A DNA stretch of 51,590 bases from an uncultured Lachnospiraceae bacterium (GTDB taxonomy: Bacteria > Bacillota > Clostridia > Lachnospirales > Lachnospiraceae). The notes under the pieces were generated by a model. That model did not search any database and was not told where the DNA came from. It saw only the letters and a list, made by a program, of their open reading frames with translations. How positions within the stretch are numbered: the stretch's first letter is position 1; each line of letters starts with the position of its first letter. Below are positions 1 through 7,924 of this stretch, piece after piece. A program made the translations under genes and the position numbers. The stretch covers positions 1 to 51,590 of the forward strand of contig CACZFF010000032.1 of the NCBI GenBank assembly GCA_902780385.1, given 5' to 3'.

Positions 1-165
1 ATTTTTAGAATTCCTTACCGGCTGTTTCGAGGCAAAGGTGTGCCCCGACTGTTTACGGGGAGGGGGGCATTCAACAAGTTAACTCGTGAATAATTCAGGG
101 TTAATCATTTTGTACTCCCTTTCTGTAAATAGTTTTCAAGTCCCTTTATGAAATTCATAGATTCA
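1..165. other. Left-edge intergenic stretch
   Basis: This lies downstream of the leftward kinase gene. It holds a short hairpin (CCCCG, 7-nt loop, CGGGG, about 42-60) with a G-rich flank but no following T-run on either strand. I see no gene in it. Further genes of the sugar-acid operon could lie beyond the edge. Confidence 0.4.
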
Positions 166-1590
166 TTACCTGGCTGTGAGGACCTCAACCGCTTCGCGCA
201 GTGTCGTATTCTCGCCTACGTTGCCGGGGAAAATGACGTAAGGAGTCTGAGGGAACTTGCTCTCCTCACCGGTCTGCCACACAGGAATACCGGGACGGAT
301 CTGTCCCAGGACATTGGCGCGCTTGACAGCCAGTGCCTTTGTGCCGACATCACTGGAAGTGATTCCGCCCTTGGCGATGACAAAAGCGGGCGTGACAGTC
401 AGTCTTCCGACGAGAGACTGAACAGCGTCAGAGATACGGACAGACAGACGAAGCTCATCTTCCTTGTCGCCTGTATCCGCGGTGATCAGCGCTCTGGTCG
501 TGTAGCAGCAGACTGTCTTGCCGGAGCGGATGCACTCCTCTTCCTTTGCCAGGCAGCGCCTGACTTCGTTCTCGAAAGCCTCCTCGTCGCGGACCAGGGT
601 CGCGTCGAGCTCGATGAACTCGATGTCGGTGAGCTTTTTGAGCTCCTCGACCTGGGCTGTCGTCTTGTTGGTGTGGGAACCGACGACGATGATGCCGCCG
701 TTGTCTGTCTCCTTGACGACCATCTGTGCTCTGGTGAGCAGGGGCTGATCCGAGACGCCGCCCATGACCTTGACGATCGCGGCTGCGGTGCGGAACATAA
801 ATACCTTGCCCTTGGCCATAGCGCGGTAGAGAGCTACGCAGAAAACCTTGAGATCAGCGTAATCGACTGCGTTGACAACGATCTTGTTGAAGTCCTTGAC
901 TGCCATGAGCTGGGCCTCGATCTTGTCATAGGCCATATCATGGATGTCCTCGAGAGAGATGCAGGTGACATTCTCTGCCTTGTAGGCGCCGCCGGTCTTC
1001 TCTTCCACATAAGCGGGCATGGAAGCAGCCTTGTATCCGAAGGTCTTGTCCTTAGCGAACTCTGTCTCACAGGCATTGACCAGCTCATCGCCGTATTTTA
1101 CATAATGAACGTTTCCGATGGTGAAGCGTCCGCCTTCTTTGAAGAAGGGGCACATGATCTCGCCGTCAATCTGCTTGCCGGTATATTTTTCATAATCGGC
1201 CTTGAGAAGCTCTGTCTCCAGCGGATAATGTCCGCGCAGAGTGGAATCGCTGCGGCTGATAAAGATGTACTCTCTGCCGGTCTCTTTTGCGACCTGATCC
1301 ACAACTGCCGCGATCTCGTGATGGGCCTTTGTGGTCTGCTCTGCCGTGAAGCCGCGGGAATTGGTCATCACATAGAAGAGGTTGTTCTCTTCTTCGAAGC
1401 CGGCCTTGATGCTGTCGTGATCCCAGTTGGTGTAGACATGAATATCATGTACGGTCTGGACGCCGGTGGGGTCGTCATCCAGAACGACGATCTTCTTGTT
1501 GTTGGCGGCGATCTCTTTTGCCAGGAGGGCGTCAGCCGCTGCCTCATCAATTTTCTTATAGGAAGTTAAAACATCCGCACTGATCGACAT
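166..1590 (-). CDS. otnK: Four-carbon acid sugar kinase (DUF1537, OtnK-like)
   Basis: A 474-residue protein of usual family length. The N-terminal DUF1537 substrate domain carries VVLDDDPTGVQTVHD near residues 35-50, and the C-terminal nucleotide-binding domain carries KGGITSSDVGTKAL. Family members phosphorylate four-carbon sugar acids such as 3-oxo-tetronate, D-threonate or D-erythronate with ATP in the cytosol. The ATG is preceded by AAGGAG at about 10 nt. It lies 118 bp downstream of a beta-hydroxyacid dehydrogenase on the same strand, and the pair sits opposite a GntR regulator. That layout matches the known threonate/erythronate route, in which a dehydrogenase makes the oxo-acid that this kinase phosphorylates. 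The expected decarboxylase/aldolase and isomerase are not seen and may lie beyond the left edge. Exact substrate is inference. Confidence 0.82.
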   Translation of the reverse strand: MSISADVLTSYKKIDEAAADALLAKEIAANNKKIVVLDDDPTGVQTVHDIHVYTNWDHDSIKAGFEEENNLFYVMTNSRGFTAEQTTKAHHEIAAVVDQVAKETGREYIFISRSDSTLRGHYPLETELLKADYEKYTGKQIDGEIMCPFFKEGGRFTIGNVHYVKYGDELVNACETEFAKDKTFGYKAASMPAYVEEKTGGAYKAENVTCISLEDIHDMAYDKIEAQLMAVKDFNKIVVNAVDYADLKVFCVALYRAMAKGKVFMFRTAAAIVKVMGGVSDQPLLTRAQMVVKETDNGGIIVVGSHTNKTTAQVEELKKLTDIEFIELDATLVRDEEAFENEVRRCLAKEEECIRSGKTVCCYTTRALITADTGDKEDELRLSVRISDAVQSLVGRLTVTPAFVIAKGGITSSDVGTKALAVKRANVLGQIRPGIPVWQTGEESKFPQTPYVIFPGNVGENTTLREAVEVLTAR

Positions 1591-1708
1591 ATCGCTATTT
1601 CTCCTTTTTGAATACTTGCGGCCATGAACTATGAATGCTTATGACCATAGACGCAGACCGCGGACACTTATGAATCAAACTGCAGGCTCAGGGCCTGCCG
1701 GCTTGATA

Positions 1709-2596
1709 TCATTCGGGTCTCTTTACTTCACAGTCAGCCAGCTTCTCGAAATACTGGACGATTCCGCCGTGGTCGTCATTCATGTGACCATGGATCTTGA
1801 GATACTGCATGATCTCATAGAGCTGTGCGGTGTAGGGAATCGGAACGTCGATCGCATGAGCGGAGTTGACGCAGTTCTTGATGTCCTTGTGGTTGATGCG
1901 GATGGGGCCGCCGGGCTTGAAGTTGCGGTCGATAATCATGGGGATCTTGGCGTCCATGACTGCGCTGCCTGCCAGTCCGCCGCGGATGGCCTGATAGACC
2001 TTCTCGGGATCTGCGCCTGCCTTTGCGGCAAACACAAATGCCTCGGAGACGACTGCGATGGTGTTGTTGACGATCATCTGGTTGGCAAGTTTTGCTGTGG
2101 AGCCGCTGCCGCTGGGACCGATCAGAAGTGCGGAATTACCGAGAATATCGAAGAAGGGCTTCATGGCATCGAAATCCTTCTGGTCGCCGCCGCACATGAT
2201 GGCAAGGCTTCCTGCGACTGCACCGGGCTCTCCGCCGGAAACAGGTGCATCGACAAAGCCGACACCTTTTTCTTTCAGCTTTTCATAGCAGTACTGAGAC
2301 TCTACAGGAGTGACAGAGCTCATATCGCAGACCAGGGTGCCTTCCTTGATGGTGGATGCAACACCGCCCTCGCCGAAGAGGATGGACTTTACGATGTCAC
2401 CGCTGGGAACCATAGTGATGATGACCGGGCACTCCGCTCCGATTTCCGCGTAAGATGCCTCTTTGCCGCCGTTTGCAACAACATCCGCAACTGCCTCTTT
2501 GTTAAGATCTGCGCAGACAACTTCCACGCCTGCCTTGAGAAGGTTCTTCGCCATGGGCCTGCCCATAATTCCAAGACCGATAAATCCTGCTTTCAT
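1709..2596 (-). CDS. garR: NAD(P)-dependent beta-hydroxyacid dehydrogenase (GarR/LtnD type)
   Basis: A 295-residue member of the 3-hydroxyisobutyrate dehydrogenase superfamily. The Rossmann dinucleotide motif GFIGLGIMGRPMAKNL is at the N-terminus, the substrate loop DAPVSGGEPGA near residue 118, and the catalytic-lysine helix GSTAKLANQM near 165. GarR reduces tartronate semialdehyde to D-glycerate, whereas the close relative LtnD oxidises L-threonate. Because the next gene is an OtnK-like kinase, the LtnD-type role is at least as likely as GarR, and the sequence alone does not decide. The start has a good site (GAAAGGGGA before ATG). It is the first gene of the leftward operon driven by the promoter at 2766-2794, whose operators are probably bound by the divergent GntR protein. 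Confidence 0.8.
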   Translation of the reverse strand: MKAGFIGLGIMGRPMAKNLLKAGVEVVCADLNKEAVADVVANGGKEASYAEIGAECPVIITMVPSGDIVKSILFGEGGVASTIKEGTLVCDMSSVTPVESQYCYEKLKEKGVGFVDAPVSGGEPGAVAGSLAIMCGGDQKDFDAMKPFFDILGNSALLIGPSGSGSTAKLANQMIVNNTIAVVSEAFVFAAKAGADPEKVYQAIRGGLAGSAVMDAKIPMIIDRNFKPGGPIRINHKDIKNCVNSAHAIDVPIPYTAQLYEIMQYLKIHGHMNDDHGGIVQYFEKLADCEVKRPE

Positions 2597-2738
2597 TTCG
2601 TTCCCCTTTCTTTCCCCTAATCGGGATAACCTTTACCATGACTCTTCCACTCTGTCCTTCCCTGTTGTCATGAGTCATGTCCTTTGCATCTTCCGACAGG
2701 CTCTCCTCTGCAGCAGAAAGCCGTCTGTCAAATTCGGA

Positions 2739-2751
2739 ATACCGGTATACC
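2739..2751. promoter_or_regulatory. Operator 1 of the sugar-acid operon
   Basis: The 13-mer ATACCGGTATACC contains the palindromic core GGTATACC. It is repeated exactly at 2776-2788, 37 bp away centre to centre, about 3.5 helical turns. This copy sits just downstream of the predicted transcription start of the leftward operon. Binding by the divergent GntR protein is inferred. Confidence 0.65.
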
Positions 2752-2765
2752 GTTTTGATGATTCT

Positions 2766-2794
2766 ATTTTACAGCATACCGGTATACCGGTCAA
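2766..2794 (-). promoter_or_regulatory. Sigma-A promoter of the garR-otnK operon with embedded operator 2
   Basis: On the minus strand the -35 is TTGACC (2789-2794), followed by an exact 17-bp spacer and the -10 TAAAAT (2766-2771). The spacer carries the second operator. ACCGGTATACCGGT (2778-2791) is a perfect 14-bp palindrome that overlaps the -35. A repressor bound here would block RNA polymerase directly. Confidence 0.7.
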
Positions 2795-2902
2795 GAATAT
2801 TTTGACCCGCAGATTTCACAAAATAATATCTGACAATTTGTGAAACTCTTACAATCTCGTTATTTAATTAACAGAATTCTCTAAAAAAAGAAGGCTTATG
2901 AG

Positions 2903-2964
2903 ACATGTGTGTAGTTGTGGCTGTCCTATTTGTTTTAAACGGAAAGCTGCAACCACCCACATGT
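2903..2964. repeat. Imperfect inverted repeat upstream of the GntR gene
   Basis: Two 20-nt arms (2903-2922 and 2945-2964) match at about 16 of 20 positions when one is reverse complemented. They lie just upstream of the -35 at 2976. They could be a second regulatory site for the GntR gene or a fold between the divergent units; no T-run follows. Confidence 0.4.
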
Positions 2965-2975
2965 TCCAACTACTG

Positions 2976-3004
2976 TTGACACGGCCCCAATGAATAAATA
3001 CAAT
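2976..3004 (+). promoter_or_regulatory. Promoter of the GntR regulator gene
   Basis: TTGACA (2976-2981), an exact 17-bp spacer and TACAAT (2999-3004) form a near-consensus sigma-A promoter. The coding start follows 59 nt downstream with TAGGAG as ribosome binding site. Confidence 0.7.
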
Positions 3005-3062
3005 AACATCAATGCGAAATCTCGAATAATGGATAGCTTTACTGCATCAGATAGGAGTTTTT

Positions 3063-3728
3063 ATGGCAAAGTACAAGCCTCTTCAGGAAAAGGCATATGA
3101 GTTTCTGAAGGACAAGATCACAAAGGGTGAACTGGAATACGGAAAATTCTATTCCGAGACGAAAATGGCTGCAGAGATCGGGATTTCCAGAACTCCTTTC
3201 AAAGATGCACTGGTGCGCCTCTCCCAGGATCGCTACATCGATATCGTTCCAAGCCGGGGCTTCTGTCTTCATACGCTCTCCCTGCAGGACATTACCAATA
3301 CCTATCAGTCCCGCACTGCCGTGGAAGGCTTCTGTGCCCTCTCCCTTCACACAAGGCGCAAGGAAAAGGAAGCGGCCGCGGTGATCGAGGCTCTGTTTAA
3401 AGACAACGAAAATATGGCCAAGGCGATTGCGGACCATGCCTCTTTTTCCGAGATTCTCAGCCATGATCTCGCCTTTCACAGGCGCATCGTGGAATTCAGC
3501 AGAAATGAGGAGCTGATTAATCTCTATGAATCCCACAATCACCAGCTCTACGATATTGCCATGAAGACCTTTGAACTGGAGGGAAGACCCGCCATAGCTG
3601 TCTCAGAGCATCAGGCAATTCTGGATAATATCGTTTCCGATGAAGAGGGTGCGACCGCAGGAACCTATCTCAGTGTCATGAAACATATGGACAACACAAA
3701 GGACATCGTCATTGATCTGATGGGCTGA
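3063..3728 (+). CDS. GntR-family transcriptional regulator, FadR/FCD type
   Basis: A 221-residue protein. The N-terminal winged helix (about residues 8-75) includes the typical ETKMAAEIGISRTPFKDALV recognition segment. A helical FCD ligand-binding domain follows, with conserved acidic/His features such as SHDLAFHRRIVEFSRN and SEHQAILDNI. FCD regulators usually bind a small organic acid through a metal and control neighbouring catabolic genes. The gene is divergent from the kinase/dehydrogenase pair, and a duplicated palindrome sits in that operon's promoter, so it is most likely the local repressor, released by the sugar acid or an intermediate. The ligand is not known. A terminator follows at 3829-3859. 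Confidence 0.88.
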   Translation: MAKYKPLQEKAYEFLKDKITKGELEYGKFYSETKMAAEIGISRTPFKDALVRLSQDRYIDIVPSRGFCLHTLSLQDITNTYQSRTAVEGFCALSLHTRRKEKEAAAVIEALFKDNENMAKAIADHASFSEILSHDLAFHRRIVEFSRNEELINLYESHNHQLYDIAMKTFELEGRPAIAVSEHQAILDNIVSDEEGATAGTYLSVMKHMDNTKDIVIDLMG

Positions 3729-3828
3729 CATTCTGATCTTTCCGCATGAGAAGCATTGAAAGCAGACCGTTTCCATGTGCGGGGAGCACCCGTCCATGAC
3801 CGCAAACGGGGACAAGACGATTTCCACA

Positions 3829-3859
3829 AAAAAAAAACAGCCTCCGGGCTGTTTTTTTT
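3829..3859. terminator. Bidirectional rho-independent terminator
   Basis: The stem AAAACAGCC / GGCTGTTTT has a TCCG tetraloop and long A and T tracts on either side. It closes the GntR gene and can also act on leftward transcripts from the CotH gene. Confidence 0.85.
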
Positions 3860-3982
3860 GCTTTGCTTATCTGCAGGTCTTTTTTCTTTTAATTACTGTC
3901 CTTTTTCAGATTCTTTCCATTTCTTTCCATCAAATACTTTCAAATACTTTCCGGATGATAAATTATAAAGCTATGATCAGGC

Positions 3983-5974
3983 CTATTCGGAATCAGAGAA
4001 GGGGGTCATCACCTGGTCCCGGACGATCAGGGTCTCCGGTGTGAGCAGGCTCCCGTCCTCACAGCGCCAGCCGTCGACACTTCCGTATTTCTTTCTGAAA
4101 CTGCTGTACAGATGCTCTCCATATTCCTCCGTCGGGACAAATCCGATCACCTCGCCGCGGGGCAGGTAGATGTCCATGTCGCTGAAGCCATACTTCAGCG
4201 TCACTTTGCAGTAGCCGGAGGGATTCTCCCTGTAACCCAGCCAGAAGTCCGCTCTGTCCCTGAGCCAGGAAAGGAGCTTTGACGACTCCCGGGCAAACTG
4301 ATCCTCTTCTCCCCAGCGGATCGCATCCATTTTGACAGAAGCTCCGAGGGTATTCATATAATCCTGCATTCCCTGTACGGACAGGGCACTGTCCTCACTC
4401 AGATACTCTTCCAGAAGAGGGAAAAAGCGCTCCTCCGCAAAGGTCTGCAGGGTGTCGGAAAAGACAGGGAATTTCTCCAGTTCTGTCAGCCACCCCTCCC
4501 TGTGATCTCTGAGCCAGGCACTCTGCCGCATGACATTGGGCAGCTTGCCGATGCCTGTTGCCCCCATGGAGAGATCAAAGTCCCAGACAGGTCCGCAGTA
4601 GATAAGCGGATCGTCCGCGTCCTTATAGACAAAAAAGCTGAAGCTCTCAACATCCCACTGGGCCATAAAGTCCTGCATCAGATACATGGCCGCCCAGGAG
4701 TCTGTGTCAAAATACTCATCCCATGATTTTCCGGTATCGGCGTTGATGCCGTCTTCGCTGTAGAGAGCCGCTTCCGCCTCCCGCAGGTAACCGGCAATAT
4801 ATTGGCATTCTTTGAGCGGGACCGCCTCGGGATACTTGACAACAAAGTGGTGTCTCTGCGTGGAAAACCAGTAATCCTCCTCCTCGTAACGGGCATCCAT
4901 CTCCAGAAGATACCCCCCGGAAATATTATCAGGAATCTTTTCCTGCGGGGAGGCATGTATTTCCAGCCCTTGATCATCGACCACAGTGACCGTCCGGCTG
5001 TCTGCCGCTGCCTCCTGTCTGTCGGAAGACAGTCCCGCGGCCGCCCGGTTCTTCTTCTCCAGCTTTGCGATGCGGACAGATCCGTCCTTTGCGTTGGGCC
5101 GCTGGGCCATCAGATACAGACCGTGATACTGGCCGTTGAAATAGACATTGACAAAGGCAGACTGTGGGGATGCCGGCATCCGGCACAGTGCTGCCAGATC
5201 AAAGGTGATCTTGTTGCGCAGAAAAGACGAGTCCGATGTGTTCGCGATCAGGGCAAACTTTCTCGAAGATTCCATTCCAAGGACCGACCGCTCCGAGGAA
5301 AGATTGATGCTGTATTGTTTCTTATCTTCTTTCCAGCTGCTGTTGCCCCGTCCGTGGATTTCACACCTGCCCGAGCAGTCTCTGCTTCCGTCCGGAAGAC
5401 AGACAAGATAGCTGCATTGCTCGCGGACAGACTGATCCGAATTCAAGGCATCCAGGCTGCCGGACTGAGTATTGATAAACAGAGTCGGTATCTGGCCGGC
5501 GCAATAAACGGTTAAATCCGCCTGCTCCTGGATTTCTCCTTTTCTTCCGGGAATCTCTGCGTGCCAGACAGATCCGTCCTCCAGGCAGTTCTCAGGGATG
5601 ATATCTCCGCTGTGCAGAGTAAATGTACTGCCCTCCCCGCTTGAAAGATTGCCGTCCTCTTCTTGTAAACGGGTCAGTTTCAATGTCTGAAATTTCGTGA
5701 AATAGATATATGCCCGGCCTGAAAAATCCCCGGCTGCGTAGAGCTCCCATTTTCCCTCTTCGTCCCGGCGCAGAAAAGTCTCCTGCATCAGTCTCCCTCC
5801 GACCACAATATCCTCAAAGAGACTGTGGTCTTCCCGGTACCTCTGATTCTCCAGCTCTGTTTCGCGTGCGCCCCGCCAATGAGCCAAAATGATACAGATT
5901 ATCATCGCGGCGCTGATTATAAGCATGACAGACAACGATCTTAGTCTCATGCCCTGCGTCCATGTAGCTCTCAT
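3983..5974 (-). CDS. CotH-family protein, membrane-anchored
   Basis: A 663-residue protein with one N-terminal transmembrane segment (about residues 13-31) and a large extracytoplasmic part. CotH signatures are clear: HGRGNSSWKEDKKQYSINL, the NTSDSSFLRNKITFDL stretch, GGYLLEMD and the acidic GPVWDFDLSMG motif. CotH proteins are atypical kinases; in Bacillus they act on spore-coat proteins. In non-spore contexts many Clostridia carry them as surface proteins of unknown target. The N-terminal 150 residues before the CotH fold look beta-rich and are not recognised. The gene stands alone between two terminators. Spore-related function is possible but the neighbours do not show it. Confidence 0.8.
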   Translation of the reverse strand: MRATWTQGMRLRSLSVMLIISAAMIICIILAHWRGARETELENQRYREDHSLFEDIVVGGRLMQETFLRRDEEGKWELYAAGDFSGRAYIYFTKFQTLKLTRLQEEDGNLSSGEGSTFTLHSGDIIPENCLEDGSVWHAEIPGRKGEIQEQADLTVYCAGQIPTLFINTQSGSLDALNSDQSVREQCSYLVCLPDGSRDCSGRCEIHGRGNSSWKEDKKQYSINLSSERSVLGMESSRKFALIANTSDSSFLRNKITFDLAALCRMPASPQSAFVNVYFNGQYHGLYLMAQRPNAKDGSVRIAKLEKKNRAAAGLSSDRQEAAADSRTVTVVDDQGLEIHASPQEKIPDNISGGYLLEMDARYEEEDYWFSTQRHHFVVKYPEAVPLKECQYIAGYLREAEAALYSEDGINADTGKSWDEYFDTDSWAAMYLMQDFMAQWDVESFSFFVYKDADDPLIYCGPVWDFDLSMGATGIGKLPNVMRQSAWLRDHREGWLTELEKFPVFSDTLQTFAEERFFPLLEEYLSEDSALSVQGMQDYMNTLGASVKMDAIRWGEEDQFARESSKLLSWLRDRADFWLGYRENPSGYCKVTLKYGFSDMDIYLPRGEVIGFVPTEEYGEHLYSSFRKKYGSVDGWRCEDGSLLTPETLIVRDQVMTPFSDSE

Positions 5975-6115
5975 GTATTTCCTTTATCACCAATCATGTG
6001 TGTTTCTGCCAAAAGTTGTGTTCATAGATCAAAAAGCTTCCTGTCAGCTTCACTTATTTTATCAGATTATCTGCGGATTTACAGCATGGTCTATACCGCA
6101 GGCGCATAAAAAGAA

Positions 6116-6143
6116 CCCGGAAGCGGTAAAACCGGCTTCCGGG
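6116..6143 (-). terminator. Terminator of ackA
   Basis: Perfect 9-bp arms CCCGGAAGC / GCTTCCGGG enclose a 10-nt loop. On the minus strand they are followed by TTCTTTTTATG. It lies 63 bp beyond the ackA stop codon. Confidence 0.8.
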
Positions 6144-6168
6144 CTCCAGAGTTCATATGTGTTTTATG

Positions 6169-6190
6169 CTTGCGGTCCCGAGACCGCAAG
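6169..6190. repeat. Hairpin immediately after ackA
   Basis: Perfect 9-bp arms CTTGCGGTC / GACCGCAAG enclose a CCGA loop, 15 nt past the ackA stop. There is no T-run, so it may stabilise the mRNA 3' end in front of the real terminator. Confidence 0.5.
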
Positions 6191-6205
6191 AGCAAGGCAG
6201 GGTGA

Positions 6206-7405
6206 TCAGCAAAGAGCTGCAGTCTCACGTGCGATGGCAAGCTCCTCATTGGTGGGGATGACATAAGCCTGGACAGTGCTGTCGTCGGTGGAGATCTTGA
6301 TCACTTCGCCGCGGCCCTTGTTTGCTTCCTCGTCAAGCTTAACGCCGAGATAGCCAAGGTACTGCATAACCTTTGCACGGACAAATCCGCTGTTCTCGCC
6401 GATGCCTGCGGTGAAAGCGATGTAGTCAACGCCGTTCATGGATGCTGCATAAGCGCCGACATATTTTGCCACGCGATAGCAGAAAGCGTCGATTGCCAGC
6501 TGGCAGAACTTATCGCCTGCAAGATAACCTTCTTCCAGGTCACGGAAGTCAGAGGACTTGCCGTTGGACAAAGCAAAGACACCGGACTTCTTGTTGAGGA
6601 CGGATACGACCTCAGCAGCTGTCATGTTTTCTTTGCCTGCGATGAACTCGATGATGGCGGGATCAAGATCACCGCTGCGGGTGCCCATGATCAGGCCTTC
6701 AAGCGGGGTAAGACCCATGGAGGTGTCAACGCACTTGCCGTTGCAGACAGCGGAAATGGAAGCACCGTTGCCCAGGTGGCAGACGATGGTCTTGATGCTG
6801 TCATAAGGCTTGCCGGCGACATTTGCCATCTCCTTGGAGACGAAAGCATGGCTGGTGCCGTGGAAGCCGTAACGGCGTACTTTGTACTTATTGTAATAAT
6901 CCATCGGAAGAGCATACATATATGCCTTCTCAGGCATGGTCTGATGGAAAGCGGTATCGAAAACAGCGACCATGGGAGTGTTGGGCATCAGGGCCTTGCA
7001 GGCATCAACACCGATCAGGTTTGCGGGGTTGTGCAGAGGAGCCAGGTCGGAAACCTCCTTGATCGCCTCGATGACTTCGTCGTTGATCACAACAGAGGTC
7101 GTGAACTTCTCGCCGCCATGGACGATACGGTGGCCGACTGCGCCGATCTCGTCGAGAGACTTCAGAACGCCGGTCTTCTCGTTTGTCAGCGCATCAAGCA
7201 CCAGGCTGACTGCCTTGTTGTGGTCGGGCATAGGTGTCACATTGACTTCCTTGCCTGTATCTTTCACCTTGTTCTCATATGTGATCACAGAACCGTCAAT
7301 GCCGATTCTCTCACACAGGCCCTTTGCAAGGAGAGCCTCGGTATCGGAATCAATTACCTGGAATTTCAGAGAAGAACTGCCGCAGTTGATAACCAGAATA
7401 TTCAT
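6206..7405 (-). CDS. ackA: Acetate kinase
   Basis: A 399-residue enzyme that interconverts acetyl phosphate plus ADP with acetate plus ATP, the energy-yielding step of acetate fermentation. Family signatures are present: the start NILVINCGSSSLKFQ, the GHRIVHGGE motif, HLGNGASISAV with the phosphate-binding residues, TPLEGLIMGTRSGDLDP, and FTAGIGENSGFVR. I chose the ATG at 7405 because it gives the canonical N-terminus and has AAAGGA 9 nt upstream; a start 17 codons earlier has no support. No pta gene is adjacent. The neighbour across the spacer is tmcAL, whose enzyme uses acetate. The promoter is at 7550-7577 and a terminator at 6116-6143. Confidence 0.97.
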   Translation of the reverse strand: MNILVINCGSSSLKFQVIDSDTEALLAKGLCERIGIDGSVITYENKVKDTGKEVNVTPMPDHNKAVSLVLDALTNEKTGVLKSLDEIGAVGHRIVHGGEKFTTSVVINDEVIEAIKEVSDLAPLHNPANLIGVDACKALMPNTPMVAVFDTAFHQTMPEKAYMYALPMDYYNKYKVRRYGFHGTSHAFVSKEMANVAGKPYDSIKTIVCHLGNGASISAVCNGKCVDTSMGLTPLEGLIMGTRSGDLDPAIIEFIAGKENMTAAEVVSVLNKKSGVFALSNGKSSDFRDLEEGYLAGDKFCQLAIDAFCYRVAKYVGAYAASMNGVDYIAFTAGIGENSGFVRAKVMQYLGYLGVKLDEEANKGRGEVIKISTDDSTVQAYVIPTNEELAIARETAALC

Positions 7406-7549
7406 GTTTTTCTGTCCTTTCGATAGATACTGATTGATAAGCATTGATTGCAACATTTTACAGACTCCTGCAAATGGTCAGGACATCTGCCAAAAGTCCC
7501 CTGCTCTGCAAAAAAGAACACAAGACTATTTGAAATATTACCCTATGTT

Positions 7550-7577
7550 ATTATATCATTTAAATAGATTCATTCAA
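7550..7577 (-). promoter_or_regulatory. Promoter of ackA
   Basis: On the minus strand TTGAAT (7572-7577), a 16-bp spacer and a consensus TATAAT (7550-7555). The leader to the ackA start is about 140 nt, long enough to hold regulation, though I see no known riboswitch in it. Confidence 0.6.
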
Positions 7578-7623
7578 GAATGAAAAGGTACAAATCATTA
7601 TGCAATAAAGTAATTAAGCTACT

Positions 7624-7682
7624 GTACAGACCCACCTGAAACGCGAGGTGTTTTTCGCGCGCTTTTCGCGAAAAACCCGAGT
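7624..7682 (+). repeat. Interspersed double-hairpin repeat, copy A
   Basis: This 59-nt element recurs at 21520-21577 in the same orientation with four substitutions and one indel. It holds two stem-loops: CACCTGAAACGCGAGGTG, then a CG-rich TTTTTCGCG...CGCGAAAAA hairpin. It starts a roughly 170-bp structured block between ackA and tmcAL. Confidence 0.75.
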
Positions 7683-7697
7683 TAAACGGCGAAAATC

Positions 7698-7729
7698 GCG
7701 CGCACAGCGCATTGCGCGCACAGCGCATT
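7698..7729 (+). repeat. Two tandem 16-bp repeats
   Basis: GCGCGCACAGCGCATT occurs twice back to back without mismatch. It is flanked by GCGAAAATCGC and GCGATTTTCGC, which are reverse complements of each other, so the whole block can fold back on itself. Confidence 0.75.
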
Positions 7730-7746
7730 GGAATGCGATTTTCGCA

Positions 7747-7789
7747 ACGTTACTTGTACACGCCCTCGATAGGGCGTGTACAGTAACGT
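7747..7789. repeat. Long stem-loop with 19-bp arms
   Basis: The arm ACGTTACTTGTACACGCCCT (7747-7766) pairs with AGGGCGTGTACAGTAACGT (7771-7789) across a CGAT loop with one bulged T. No T-run follows, so it is more like a mobile palindrome than a terminator. Confidence 0.7.
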
Positions 7790-7869
7790 AATTAATCGCC
7801 GAAACTGTAACCATGCAAATGTTTCCTGACAGAAGCAAGGTATTATAAATAACACGGCAGAAGGCCCCT

Positions 7870-7891
7870 CCCACCGCCTGAAGGCAGTGGG
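7870..7891. repeat. Hairpin in the leader of tmcAL
   Basis: The arms CCCACCGCCT / AGGCAGTGGG have one mismatch and a 2-nt loop, followed by TTTTCG. It ends 33 nt before the tmcAL start and could be a weak attenuator. It also resembles the subterminal hairpins of IS200/IS605 elements, but no transposase is near. Confidence 0.4.
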
Positions 7892-7924
7892 TTTTCGTCT
7901 GCAGTAAACGAAAGGTTGGAATCT

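Noticed and set aside
148-1569. Long open frame on the + strand across the kinase gene
   Set aside because: It is antisense to a clear DUF1537 kinase, has no ribosome binding site and no protein-like composition; it is open only because of codon bias on the other strand.
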